From Rugamonas rivuli (GTDB lineage Bacteria; Pseudomonadota; Gammaproteobacteria; Burkholderiales; Burkholderiaceae_D), in contig NZ_WHUF01000002.1 in NCBI RefSeq assembly GCF_009380165.1, positions 62,001 through 126,000 of the forward strand: a DNA stretch of 64,000 bases. Reading direction: 5' to 3'. Made by a program: the position numbers and the translations under genes. Position 1 is the first letter of the stretch; each line of letters opens with the position of its first letter. The notes beneath the pieces were generated by a model. It was not told where the DNA came from, made no database searches, and worked only from the letters and a program-made list of their open reading frames with translations. Shown here piece after piece: positions 17,683-29,800 of the stretch.

Positions 17683-18426
17683 TCAAAAGCGATTCCAGTT
17701 GTTGTGGCGGTGTTCGGCGGCTTCCTTGAGCAGGTAGCCGGCGCGGCGTTCGTCTTTGGGACTCAGGGCGTCGCCCAGTTGTACCGTCATCGCCAGTTCC
17801 TGGATCGCCGGCGGATATTCGTGCTCGGCGGCTTCTTCCAGCAGGTGGCGGGCGCGCGCCGTGTCTTGCGCCACGCCCCGGCCTTCCTGGTAGATGTTCG
17901 ACAGCAGGAACATCGCATGCGGATTGCCCAACTCGCTGGCGGCGTTCAGCCAGTGCGCGGCCTGTGCGTCGTCGCGCGCGACGCCGTCGCCGTTTTTGTA
18001 CAGCATGCCCAGCACCAGCGCAGCCTTGGCATGGCGCTGCCCGGCCGCCATCGCGTACCAAGGCGCGGCCGCTGCCGGCGCCGCCTTCACGCCCACCACG
18101 CCCACCCGCAACATCTCGCCCAACTGGAAGGCGGCATCGACGTCGCCGCCGCGCGCGGCCTGCTCGAACAGCTTGAGCGCATCGGCCCGCTGGTCGGGAC
18201 GGGTTTGATACAGCAACGCCAGCTCACGCTGCGCCACCGGCATCTGCTGCGCCGACCACGACATCAGCTTGCGCTCGGCGCTGGCGTCGGCCTGCTGCAT
18301 GGCTCTCATGCCCACGGTTTCGATTTGCGCCGAGGTCGGCTTTTCCTGCTGCAGCTGGCAGCCGAACAGGAACACGCCGGCCAGCACGGCGATCAGCGCG
18401 ACAGCAGGATAATTTTTAACTTGCAT
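17683..18426 (-). CDS. Sel1-repeat lipoprotein
   Basis: About 247 residues. The signal peptide ends in a lipobox (VFLFGC), so the mature protein should be lipid-anchored. Four or so Sel1/TPR-like repeats follow, for example ALVLGMLYKNGDGVARDDAQ and MFLLSNIYQEGRGVAQD. Sel1 repeats form helical scaffolds for protein-protein contacts. GAGGT precedes the ATG at 18426. It lies 68 bases downstream of the CpdB-like gene on the same strand and may be co-transcribed with it. Partners unknown. Confidence 0.82.
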   Translation of the reverse strand: MQVKNYPAVALIAVLAGVFLFGCQLQQEKPTSAQIETVGMRAMQQADASAERKLMSWSAQQMPVAQRELALLYQTRPDQRADALKLFEQAARGGDVDAAFQLGEMLRVGVVGVKAAPAAAAPWYAMAAGQRHAKAALVLGMLYKNGDGVARDDAQAAHWLNAASELGNPHAMFLLSNIYQEGRGVAQDTARARHLLEEAAEHEYPPAIQELAMTVQLGDALSPKDERRAGYLLKEAAEHRHNNWNRF

Positions 18427-18494
18427 GATATGGACCTCACGATAAGCGGAGCCGGCGTCACCGGCCCCGCGCACCACGCTTTTTTTGCTCAGAC

Positions 18495-20591
<2,097 letters not shown>

Positions 20592-20678
20592 CGAGACCTC
20601 AAAGATTAAGAAAATTCAAGGTGGCGACTGTACCCAACGCAGATGACATGGCCGTGACAAAACACAAACTATTACGTA

Positions 20679-22412
20679 CTAGTAAGCCCAGAGCGGTCCT
20701 GGCTTGCCGTTGACGGTGGCGCCCTCCATCACCACGAACACGCGGCGGCCGTAGAAGAAGGGCAGTCCCCAGTCGAAATAGCTGCCGGCGCCGGTGGCCG
20801 CGCCCACCGTGCCGCCGACCTGCGCCGCCGAGATGGTGGATGCCAGTTGCACCAGGTTGGCGACGCTGAAGTTGACGGCGCCGCTGGCGCTGCCGTCGGC
20901 GGCGGCGTTGACGGCGCTGAGCGACAGCGTGGCTGCGGGGCAGTAGAAGTCGCCGCCCGAGCAGGTGCGTATCGTGCTGTCGCTGAAGAAGTAGCCGTTG
21001 GAGCCGCTGTCGATGAAGCTGGACGCGTAGTTCTTGCCCTTGTAGGTGGTGCTGAAGTCGCCGCTGCTGTTGGTCTTGAACAGCGTTTCGCCGGCGATAG
21101 CGTTGTTGGCCTGCGTGTTGACGCCGAAGATCAGCGTGCCGCTCACCGAGCTCAGGCCGGCCGTGCCGACGGCGGGCAGCACCACCAGCACGCCGTTGTT
21201 GTTGGCCGCGAACGAGGCCACCGGGTTGCTGACCTGCGACGCCAGCGGCATGCTGCTGGCCGTGCAGCCGTTGGCGGTGCAGGCGTAGTAGGCGCCGCCG
21301 ACCGCCGACCTGGCGCAGCTGTCGCCGCAATCCTGCTTGAACAGGCCGACGCCGAGTATGCCCTTGGCGCCCATGGCCGCCAGCGTGCCGAGGTTGTTGC
21401 CGGCGCTGCTGCAGCTGGACGGCGTGGCCGCGTAGTTGGCGCCGCCGTCGCCGATGACCTGGATGGAAATGCCGGCCGCCTGTTCATCGGCCATGCGCAC
21501 GTCGGCCTGGCGCACCGCGCCCCAGGTGTAGCCGCTGATGAACTTGCTGCACTCGCCGGCGTCGGCGCCGGACGGGGCGGCGACGGCCGGCAGCTTCAAC
21601 GCCGCGTCGAGCGGGGCCAGCAGACGCAGGCCGTAGGAGCCGGTGTCGAGCAGCACGTGGTCGATGGTCTGGCAGGTGCTGGTGCCGGGCCGGCACACCG
21701 TCACGCTGACGTAGGGGATGTTGATCGCGCCGTTGACGCCGGTCGGGCCGCTGTCGACGATGATGGCGGTGCTGTTGCTCAGCGGCGCGGTCACGCTCAG
21801 CGCGGCGCTGGCATTGACGTTGCCGCCGTCGCCGCTGCAGGACAGGTTGTAGACAAAGTTGCCGGCCGCGTTGGGCACGATGTTGACCGAGCCCGATGTC
21901 GCCTTGGCGCCGCTCCACGCGCCGCTGGCGGTGCAACTGCCGGCGTTGGCCGACGACCAGCTCAGCACCGAACTCTGCGCCGTGGTGATGCTGGCCGGCG
22001 CCAGCGTGAGGTTGACGCTGGGCGAGGGCGGCGGCGTGCTGACGACCACGCTGGTGGTCTTGCTGACGCCGCTGCAAGTGACGGTGTAGTAGGCGGTGCC
22101 GGCCGCGCCCGCCGTGACGGTCTGCGTGCCGCTGTTGTCCAGCGCGCCGCTCCAGGCGCCGGACGCTGTGCAGCCGTTGGTGCTGGGATTGCTGACGCTC
22201 CAGCTCAGCGTGACGACCTGGCCGACGGTGGTGGCGGTCGGCGTGGCGCTGATGCTGACCACCGGCGTGACGGCGGCGGCTGCTTGCGTGGTGGCGGTGC
22301 TGGCGGCGGTGCTGCTGTCGCCGCCGCCGCCGCCGCAGGCGCTGAGCAACAAGGCCAGCAGCGCCGCGCCGGCGCGATGCCGCAGACGGCCGGAGGCAAG
22401 GGACGTTGGCAT
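20679..22412 (-). CDS. DUF3443-family lipoprotein with pepsin-like motifs
   Basis: About 577 residues. Signal peptide with lipobox (LLLSAC, Cys26) and a Gly/Ser/Thr/Ala-rich linker. Two similar Ig-like repeats follow (each with CTASGAWSGA, about residues 65-220), then a domain matching the DUF3443 family. That domain carries, in order, HVLLDTGSYGLRLL (Asp256), KGILGVGLF, GTLIFGVNT, SSFIDSGSNGYFF (Asp468) and FDWGLPFFYGRRVFVVME. This is the order of the DTGS, GILGL, FGG, second D(T/S)G and C-terminal motifs of pepsin-like aspartic peptidases. Function is not established. GGGAG precedes the start, 10 bases after the DUF2844 stop. Confidence 0.78.
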   Translation of the reverse strand: MPTSLASGRLRHRAGAALLALLLSACGGGGGDSSTAASTATTQAAAAVTPVVSISATPTATTVGQVVTLSWSVSNPSTNGCTASGAWSGALDNSGTQTVTAGAAGTAYYTVTCSGVSKTTSVVVSTPPPSPSVNLTLAPASITTAQSSVLSWSSANAGSCTASGAWSGAKATSGSVNIVPNAAGNFVYNLSCSGDGGNVNASAALSVTAPLSNSTAIIVDSGPTGVNGAINIPYVSVTVCRPGTSTCQTIDHVLLDTGSYGLRLLAPLDAALKLPAVAAPSGADAGECSKFISGYTWGAVRQADVRMADEQAAGISIQVIGDGGANYAATPSSCSSAGNNLGTLAAMGAKGILGVGLFKQDCGDSCARSAVGGAYYACTANGCTASSMPLASQVSNPVASFAANNNGVLVVLPAVGTAGLSSVSGTLIFGVNTQANNAIAGETLFKTNSSGDFSTTYKGKNYASSFIDSGSNGYFFSDSTIRTCSGGDFYCPAATLSLSAVNAAADGSASGAVNFSVANLVQLASTISAAQVGGTVGAATGAGSYFDWGLPFFYGRRVFVVMEGATVNGKPGPLWAY

Positions 22413-22422
22413 GCGCGGCTCC

Positions 22423-22884
22423 CTATTCGATGACGCTGGTGTCGAAGCCGGCCGGCAGCGTGCCCGGTATCCACGCATGGCCTGCATAGGCGCGCATGTG
22501 GCCGCCGGAGACGATCACCACGTCCTGCTGCTCGACCGCCAGTTGCGAATGGCCGGCCTTGGGACGCTTGGCGGCGGTGCTGGTCAGCACCGCGAACTTG
22601 TCGCCCAGCAGGGTGCGCAGGTCGGGCAGGGCGGGGCCGTTCCAGCTGACGGCGAACACCACGCCCTCGGCGTTCATGTATTCGCGCACCACGGTGCCGC
22701 TGTCGAGCGTGCTCTGGCTGACGGTGTAGACCGCCGTGCCGCCGGCGCCGGCCGTAGCCAGCGCGCGCGCGCCCTGGCGGACGGGCGCCGTGCCGAAGTT
22801 GGACGGGGAACTGCCCAGCGCCGCATAGGCGAGCGCGCCTTGCAGCAGGGAGAGTAACAACATGAGTAAGAATGCCCGGCGCAT
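22423..22884 (-). CDS. DUF2844-family exported protein
   Basis: 153 residues with a signal peptide (about residues 1-21, ALAYA/ALG). It matches DUF2844, a small secreted family that in Burkholderiales is regularly found directly upstream of a DUF3443 gene, as here (10 bases apart, same strand). The fold and role are unknown. The body is a mixed alpha/beta domain ending with HAWIPGTLPAGFD. Constant pairing suggests a partner, chaperone or propeptide-like role for the DUF3443 protein, which is inference. Confidence 0.75.
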   Translation of the reverse strand: MRRAFLLMLLLSLLQGALAYAALGSSPSNFGTAPVRQGARALATAGAGGTAVYTVSQSTLDSGTVVREYMNAEGVVFAVSWNGPALPDLRTLLGDKFAVLTSTAAKRPKAGHSQLAVEQQDVVIVSGGHMRAYAGHAWIPGTLPAGFDTSVIE

Positions 22885-22980
22885 AGCCCGCTCCTGTGCC
22901 TAAGATGCAGGCAGTGTAGAACGGCATCGGGTTGGATGGCGTTAGCGAGATGTAAGCAAACGTTACGCGCCGGCGGAAAC

Positions 22981-23004
22981 GAAAACGGCGCCCGCAGGCG
23001 CCGT
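22981..23004 (-). terminator. rho-independent terminator after the TonB receptor gene
   Basis: Read on the minus strand, ACGGCGCC-TGCG-GGCGCCGT forms a perfect 8-bp stem followed by TTTTC. It ends transcription of the receptor gene about 20 bases after its stop and separates it from the DUF2844-DUF3443 operon. Confidence 0.82.
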
Positions 23005-23024
23005 CGATGCTCACCGCAGCAAGC

Positions 23025-25427
23025 TTAGAACTTGACGTACAGGCGGCCGAAGTAGGACGCGCCGTTCAGGCCGAACTGCACGCTTTCATACTTGAAACCG
23101 TTGTCGGTCTGGTCCGGGTTCTGCGTGGTCGGCTTGACGTTGAAGATGTTGTTGCCGCCGAAGGTGAACTTCATGTTTTTGTTGATGGTGTAGGTGAAGC
23201 TCAGGTCGGCCGAGGTCTTCGACTCGTAGTGCTGGTTAGGCACGCCGGCTGCCGTACCGTCGAAGGTGCCCAGCGTTTGCGGACCGAAGTGGATGATCTT
23301 CAGATCGCTTTCCCACGGGCCAGTCACGTAGTCGAAGCCCAGCGTGGCCTTCGAACGCGGCGCGCCTTGCTCGATGTACAGGCGCTCCTTCTCCGACAGT
23401 AGCACGTCCTCGAAGCCTTTCAGCGATGCCGGCGCATGGATGCCGGTCACTTCCGTCTTGCTGACGTTGAGCGCCAGGAAGGTGGTCAGCTTGTTGGGAC
23501 CGAAGTTGGTCTTGTGCGACGCGGTCAGGTCCAGGCCCTGGGTCTTGGTGTCGACCGAGTTGACGAAGAACTGCGCTTCGCCCACGCCCAGCTTGGCCAG
23601 GCGCTCGGCCAGGGCTGGATAGGTGTCGGCATTGAAGCGGCCGGACAGCACGATGCGGTCCTTGATCTTGATGTTGTACAGGTCGGCGGTGACGGAGACG
23701 GCGGCGTTCGGCGTCCAGGTCGAGCCCAGCGTGAAGCTGGTCGATTTCTCTTCCTTCAGCTTCGGAATGCCGGCCTCGTTGGCGACGGCGCCACCGTTCG
23801 GCGCCAGCACCACGTCGGTGGCCACGCCGCCGATGAAGTCGGTGAAGGTGGACGAGAAATACACCTGCTGCAGCGACGGCGCGCGGAAGCCGGTACTGGC
23901 CGAGCCGCGCAGCAGCACGCTGTCGGCCACGCGCAGGCTGCCGGCCAGCTTGCCGGTGACGGTCGAGCCGAAGTCGCTGAACTTCTCGTAGCGCACCGCG
24001 CCCTGCAGCTTGACGGTCTTGCTCAGGTCAGCTTCCAGGTCGAGGTAGGCGGCGGTGCTGTGGCGCTTGGCGTTGACCTGGTCGCCCGGCTGGAAGCCGG
24101 GGAAGCCCTGGCTGCCGGCGTTGCCGCCGAAGCCGATGCCGTCGACGTCGTTGTACGAGCCCGGTTCGCCGGCGAAGATCTTGTAGTTCTCGCTGCGGTA
24201 CTCGCCGCCGAAGGCGACGTTCAGGCCGTCACCAATGAGGCCGTCGTAGTAGTGGTTCAGGTCGAGGTTGGTGGTCAGCTGCTGGAACGAGAAACCGCCG
24301 GCGTCGAAGCGGTCCGGGCTGATGCCCTTGCCGCCGCTCAGCAGATCCTTGTTGGCGATCGATGCGTTGATCGTGTGGCTGATGTTGTACTTCATCTTGT
24401 TGTAGCCGTAGGTCTGCGACACGTCCATATTCCAGTCGCCTACCGTGCCGCGATGGCCGACGGTCGCATAACGGTCGTCGATGTCGGCGTTGATGAACGG
24501 CACGAAGCCGTTCGGGTACATGGCGGCCGAGTTGCGGCTCGGGATGTCGTCGGAACCGACGCCGCCGCGCGCGAACGCGGCGCTCGATGCATCGCGGGTC
24601 TGGGCGCCGGCGGTGAAGTAGAGCTTGCCGGTGCCGGTGGTCGGCAGTTCGCCGTTCAGGTACAGCGACTGGTTCTTGGTCTTGGTGTCGCCGATGATGC
24701 GCGGGTTGCCGGCGTCGGCGCGGTTGGAGCGGCCACGGTCCAGGTACTCGCCGGTGATGCCGAGCACGCCGCCGCTGCCGATCTCGAAGCCGCAGTAGGC
24801 CGAGGTCAGGTAGTTCTTGCCGTCGCGCTTGGAGTATTCGCTGAAGCCGGCGATGGCTTCGCAGCCCTTGCTCTTTTTCAGGCCGATGTCGATCACGCCG
24901 GCGATGGCGTCCGAGCCGTACTGGGCGGCGGCGCCGTCGCGCAGCACCTGCACGTCCTTGATCGCCAGCAGCGGAATGGTGTTCATGTCGGTGCCGGTGT
25001 TGCCGCGGTTGCGGGCGCCGAACAGGTTGACCAGGGCGGTGGTGTGGCGGCGCTTGCCGTTGACCAGCACCAGGGTCTGGTCGGAGCCGAGGCCGCGCAG
25101 CGCGGCGGAGTCGACCAGGTCGGCGCCGTCGGAGCCGCTCTGGCGGGTCGAGTTGAACGATGGCGAGATATAGGTCAGCGTTTGTGCCAGGTCGAACTGG
25201 CCGCCTTGTTCTGTGCTCTTGCTCATCGGGATGATATCGACCGGCACGACGGTGTCGGTGGATGACGTGGTCGCGCGGCGCGAACCGACCACGCTGACCG
25301 ACTGTATCTGGGTTTCCTGCTTGGCTTCGGGGGCGGTCTGCGCGAAGGCGGAGGGGGCGAAGCTCAGGGCTGCTGCGCCGTACAGGCTGAGCAGTACGGC
25401 ATGACGTAAAGGCGTGGTGGCGAACAA
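23025..25427 (-). CDS. TonB-dependent outer-membrane receptor
   Basis: 800 residues: signal peptide (ending PSAFAQ), a TonB-box-like region (IQSVSVVGSRR), a plug domain (about residues 55-180, with LRGLGSDQTLVLVNGKRR and QVLRDGAAAQYGSDAIAGVIDI) and a 22-strand-type barrel ending in aromatic YVKF. Such receptors import iron chelates, cobalamin, carbohydrates or other large solutes using TonB energy. The barrel gives no clear substrate. A TTG start is supported by GGGAGAG seven bases upstream. No Fur-like box was seen nearby. Confidence 0.88.
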   Translation of the reverse strand: MFATTPLRHAVLLSLYGAAALSFAPSAFAQTAPEAKQETQIQSVSVVGSRRATTSSTDTVVPVDIIPMSKSTEQGGQFDLAQTLTYISPSFNSTRQSGSDGADLVDSAALRGLGSDQTLVLVNGKRRHTTALVNLFGARNRGNTGTDMNTIPLLAIKDVQVLRDGAAAQYGSDAIAGVIDIGLKKSKGCEAIAGFSEYSKRDGKNYLTSAYCGFEIGSGGVLGITGEYLDRGRSNRADAGNPRIIGDTKTKNQSLYLNGELPTTGTGKLYFTAGAQTRDASSAAFARGGVGSDDIPSRNSAAMYPNGFVPFINADIDDRYATVGHRGTVGDWNMDVSQTYGYNKMKYNISHTINASIANKDLLSGGKGISPDRFDAGGFSFQQLTTNLDLNHYYDGLIGDGLNVAFGGEYRSENYKIFAGEPGSYNDVDGIGFGGNAGSQGFPGFQPGDQVNAKRHSTAAYLDLEADLSKTVKLQGAVRYEKFSDFGSTVTGKLAGSLRVADSVLLRGSASTGFRAPSLQQVYFSSTFTDFIGGVATDVVLAPNGGAVANEAGIPKLKEEKSTSFTLGSTWTPNAAVSVTADLYNIKIKDRIVLSGRFNADTYPALAERLAKLGVGEAQFFVNSVDTKTQGLDLTASHKTNFGPNKLTTFLALNVSKTEVTGIHAPASLKGFEDVLLSEKERLYIEQGAPRSKATLGFDYVTGPWESDLKIIHFGPQTLGTFDGTAAGVPNQHYESKTSADLSFTYTINKNMKFTFGGNNIFNVKPTTQNPDQTDNGFKYESVQFGLNGASYFGRLYVKF

Positions 25428-25534
25428 GTTTTCTCTCCCGTGAAAAATCTGATTCTAGTCAAATAGTTCATAAGGAAATGATTTTTCTGACAATTTTGCA
25501 GCCAAACTTTATTTACTGTTGTTTTTGTCGCGCC

Positions 25535-25560
25535 GGCCCTGCGTAGTCCTACGTAGGGCC
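25535..25560. repeat. long inverted repeat in divergent promoter region
   Basis: GGCCCTGCGTAG-TC-CTACGTAGGGCC is a 12-bp inverted repeat with one G-T wobble. It lies between the divergent TonB receptor and beta-propeller-like genes, where a terminator is not needed. It could be a regulator site or a leader hairpin. The rest of this 265-base gap is AT-rich with no gene. Confidence 0.45.
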
Positions 25561-25692
25561 ATAGTTTTAGCCAATAAATTCGCTGGCGTTGCCTATTGCA
25601 CTAGGCCGCTGGTGACATTTTAATGATTTTGCTTTGCGGAAAATATGTACTATGGTCCCGATCCCAACCACATCGGCCATCCAAGGAGCGGA

Positions 25693-26823
25693 ATGATGAA
25701 ACGTGCGCTTGCTCTCGTTCTTTCAGGCCTCGTCATGGCCTGCGCCTTTGGCCAGGGCAATCCTGCTCGCGGCGTGCGTCGCCCGCCTAAACTTCAGCTC
25801 TTCCATGAAGTCAACCTTTCAACTTTTTGGCATCAGGCGATTATTCGCCAACTGGCATTCAGCCCTGACTCCCAGTACGTGGCCGTGAAGCTTGATCCGG
25901 TGCTGGGGACAACGGAGCTGGTGATTGTCGAGGTGCTCACCGGGAAAAAAATATCCACCCTGCGTTCTCCGGAATACCTGGGGATGTCTCAGAACGACAG
26001 GGTGCAGTGGCTTGATAACCAGGTGGTTTTTCTTGGCTCATACTATCGATGGAATGCGCTGTCTGGAGAACGGCTTGCAGATGCGCCAGTGGTCGGCTGG
26101 CAGGCCATATTCAATCAAGACCGCACTCAACTTGCCACGGTGGAGAACGTACTGGGTACGCCTTCGTATCTTCATGTTTATGATACGAAAACCTGGTCCG
26201 ACAAAAAAATATACGCGGATGGTCTGTCGATTGGAACGATTGCATGGACCTCAGACGATCATCTCGTCATGAGCGTAGGCGTAACGCGAAAATCGATGGG
26301 GAAGACTATCGCCGGGCACCAGATCGGCCGCGGTCCTGACGTAGGTCCTGACGTAGCACTACTTCTATTCGATCCCCAAAGCCAGCAGTTCATCAAGTCG
26401 CTTTGGTTCCCGGCCCGCGCAAGGAAAACCGCCAAGGGGATAGAGTGGGATATATCCGCTGACTTAATGCTAGGGATTTCCTGCTTCGGTTCCAACAGCG
26501 TCACATTGAGCGTCAACAAAATTCTGGATGGACGCACGTTCGACATCAAGCAGTTTTATTCGGACCAGCAGGTCAAGTCGAATTCCGTTGCGATGGTAGG
26601 TGGCCAGGCATGTTCGGCGGACGGGCGGTTTTTATTCATTAAGGATGTCGATAGTTGGGATGGCCGTCATAAGGCGTCCAATAGCATCATCGACCTGGCT
26701 TTATCCAGGCAAGTCGCGAGCTTTCCAGGCGGGAAGGAGGAAATCGCAAGCAGTGAGAACGGGCAGTTTTTGGCTTTTGGCGGCAAAAAAGGTATCTCAA
26801 TCTTCCTCTTGAATGGAGAGTAG
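25693..26823 (+). CDS. hypothetical WD40/beta-propeller-like protein
   Basis: About 376 residues. An export signal (ALALVLSGLVMACAFG) is visible; the cysteine could serve as a lipobox. The rest shows repeated propeller-like units such as IRQLAFSPDSQYVAVKL, IGTIAWTSDDHLVMSV and ASSENGQFLAFGG. I cannot assign a function. AAGGAG lies 4-7 bases before the tandem ATG-ATG start. The gene looks clearly more AT-rich than its neighbours, suggesting more recent acquisition. Its stop lies 11 bases before the dnaE2 LexA box. Confidence 0.6.
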   Translation: MMKRALALVLSGLVMACAFGQGNPARGVRRPPKLQLFHEVNLSTFWHQAIIRQLAFSPDSQYVAVKLDPVLGTTELVIVEVLTGKKISTLRSPEYLGMSQNDRVQWLDNQVVFLGSYYRWNALSGERLADAPVVGWQAIFNQDRTQLATVENVLGTPSYLHVYDTKTWSDKKIYADGLSIGTIAWTSDDHLVMSVGVTRKSMGKTIAGHQIGRGPDVGPDVALLLFDPQSQQFIKSLWFPARARKTAKGIEWDISADLMLGISCFGSNSVTLSVNKILDGRTFDIKQFYSDQQVKSNSVAMVGGQACSADGRFLFIKDVDSWDGRHKASNSIIDLALSRQVASFPGGKEEIASSENGQFLAFGGKKGISIFLLNGE

Positions 26824-26832
26824 GGTGTATTA

Positions 26833-26852
26833 TACTGTATAAAAACACAGTA
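26833..26852. promoter_or_regulatory. LexA (SOS) box upstream of dnaE2
   Basis: TACTGT-N8-ACAGTA, with the consensus CTGT-N8-ACAG at 26835-26850. It ends eight bases before the dnaE2 ATG and overlaps TATACT, a plausible -10 element. It is nearly the same operator as the one before imuA. Confidence 0.88.
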
Positions 26853-26859
26853 TAAAATC

Positions 26860-29800
26860 ATGAGTACATCCTCTGTGCAGGGTTTGCCGGCTTATGCCGA
26901 GCTGTTCTGCCTGACTAATTTTTCCTTCCTTCAGGGCGCGTCCAGCGCCGAGGAACTGGTCGCGCGCGCCGTGCAGCTGGATTATGCCGGCCTGGCGATT
27001 ACCGACGAATGCTCGCTGGCCGGCGTAGTGCGCGCTCACGCCCAGGCCAAGGCTGCCGGGCTGCCGCTGCTGATCGGTAGCCATTTCCACCTGAAGAACC
27101 CGGACGGCAGCCCGGCCCTGTCGCTGATCGCCCTGGCGCAGGACCGCGAAGGCTACGGCAATCTCTGCGAGCTCATCACGATAGGGCGCAACCGCGTCGC
27201 CAAGGGCAGCTATCTGCTCACGCCGGCCGACCTGGCCGCACCGCCGCCCACTCATGCACACCTGAAGGGCTTGCCAGGCTGCCTGATGATCTTGCTGCCG
27301 CATTACCCGGCCTTCCAGCCGGACGATGTCGACCGTCTGCACGCGCAGGCGGCGTGGATGGAGGCCAACTTCCCCGGCCGCAGCTGGATGGGGCTGAGCC
27401 TGTTGCAGCGTGCCTTCGACGAGGCGCACCGCCTCAGCATCGACGAGGTGGCTTTGCAGCACGGCATGCGGGTGGTGGCGGTCGGGCAGGTCTGCATGCA
27501 TGTGCGCTCGCGCAAGCCCTTGCATGACACCCTGTGCGCGGTGCGCGTCGGCAAGCCTGTGGGGGAGTGCGGCTATGCGCTGGCGCAGAACGCCGAACAG
27601 CATCTGCGCTCGCGGTTGCGGCTGGCGAACCTGTATCCGCCGCAGGCTCTGGCGGAAACGTTGAGCATCATGCGGCAGTGCAGCTTCAACCTCAACCAGC
27701 TGCGCTACGAATACCCGCGTGAGCTGGTGCCGCAAGGCCAGACGCCGGCCAGCTATCTGCGGCAGGAAGTATATGCCGGCGCGCAGGGGCGCTTTCCGGC
27801 GGGCCTGTCCGTCAAGGTGCGCGGCCAGATCGAGAAGGAGCTGGAACTGATTGCCGAGCTGGAGTACGAGCCTTACTTCCTGACGGTCTACGATATCGTC
27901 CGTTTCGCCCGCTCGCAGGGCATCCTGTGCCAGGGCAGGGGATCGGCGGCCAACTCGGTGGTCTGCTATTGCCTCGGCGTGACCGAGGTCGATCCCGAAC
28001 GCAGCAATATGCTGACCGGGCGCTTCATCTCCAGGGAGCGCAACGAGCCGCCCGATATCGATGTCGACTTCGAGCACCAGCGGCGCGAGGAGGTGATCCA
28101 GTACATCTACAAAAAATACGGCGCGGACCGTGCCGCGCTGGCGGCCGTGGTCATCAGCTACCGTCCGAAGAGCGCATTGCGCGACAGCGGCAAGGCGCTG
28201 GGCGTGGACCTGGCCATCGTCGAGAAGGTGGCCAAGGCGCACCACTGGTTCGACAGCCGCAACGACCTGCTGGGCCGGCTGGCCGAGTGCGGACTGGACC
28301 CGGAGTCGCAACTGGCGCAGCAATGGGCCGCGCTGGCGATCAGCCTGCTGGGCTTCCCGCGCCATCTGTCGCAGCATCCGGGCGGCTTCGTCATCTCGCA
28401 CGACAAGCTGTCGCGGCTGGTGCCGATCGAGGCCGCCACGATGGAAGGACGCTGCGTCATTCAATGGGACAAGGACGATCTGGAAGAACTGGGCCTGATG
28501 AAAGTGGATGTGCTGGCGCTGGGCATGTTGTCGGCGCTGCGGCGCGCGCTGGACCTGGTGGGCGCGCAACGCGGCGAGCCGTTCCGCATGCAGGACATTC
28601 CCAAGGAAGACCCCGCCACCTATGACATGATGTGCGAGGCCGACACCATCGGCGTGTTCCAGATCGAATCGCGCGCGCAGATGAGCATGCTGCCGCGCCT
28701 GCGTCCCCGGAAGTTTTACGATCTGGTGATCGAAGTGGCGATCGTGCGGCCGGGGCCGATACAGGGCGGCATGGTGCATCCGTATCTGCAGCGGCGCATG
28801 CACCCCAAGCTGATCGATTCTCCGCCGGGGCTGGACGAGGCGCTGAAGCGCACGCTCGGCGTGCCGATCTTTCAGGAACAGGTCATGCAGGTCGCCATCA
28901 TTGCCGCCGGCTTCACCGAGGGTGAGGCCGACCAGTTGCGGCGGGCAATGGCCGCCTGGAAGCGCAAGGGCGGCGTCGATAAGTACCAGCAAAAAATTAT
29001 GGATGGCATGAGGCAGCGCGGTTACGAGGAGGCGTTCGCGGCGGCCATCTGCGAACAGATCAAAGGCTTCGGCGAATATGGCTTCCCCGAATCGCACGCC
29101 GCCAGCTTCGCGCTGCTGACCTATGCCAGTTCCTGGCTCAAGTGCCACGAGCCGGCCGCCTTTCTGTGCGCGCTGTTGAACAGCCAGCCTATGGGTTTCT
29201 ACACCCCGTCGCAACTGGTACAGGACGCCAAACGCCACGGCGTGCAGGTACGCGAGATCGACGTCACCATCAGCGGCTGGGATACCTCACTGGAAGAACG
29301 TGTAGGCAAGCGCAGCCAGCCGGCGGTGCGCCTGGGCCTGTCGCTGCTGAAGGGCATGCGCGCCGAAGCGGCCGCGCGCATCGAGCAGGCGCGGGCCGAG
29401 CGCCCCTACGCCAGCGTGGCCGACATGGCGCGGCGCGCGGACCTGGAGCGCCACGACCTGCAAGTGCTGGCCGCCGGCAACGCCCTGCAGCAGCTGTCGG
29501 GCAACCGCAGGCAAGCCTTGTGGCAGGCGGTCGGCGCCGTGCCGGACAAGGATCTGCTGCGCCCGACCATGCCGGACGAAGACATTCCCGTGCTGAAACC
29601 GCCGACGGAAGGCGAGGAAATCCTGGGCGATTACCGCTCGCACGGCCTGACGCTGGGCCGCCATCCGCTGGCGCTGCTGCGCGCCAGGCTGCTGGAGCAC
29701 CGCTTCCTGCCGGCCGCCACGCTCAACACCTACACCAACGGCATGCTGGCGCGCGCCTGCGGCATGGTGACGGTGCGACAGCGCCCCGGCACGGCCAAGG

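Noticed and set aside
18440..18490. Terminator candidate after the CpdB-like gene (GCCGG-CGTCA-CCGGC)
   Set aside because: The stem is short and no T-tract follows on the minus strand, so it is not listed.
26830..29238. Very long minus-strand open frame across dnaE2
   Set aside because: It mirrors dnaE2 codons, has a low-complexity Arg/Gln/His composition and no family motif; the plus strand encodes full-length DnaE2.
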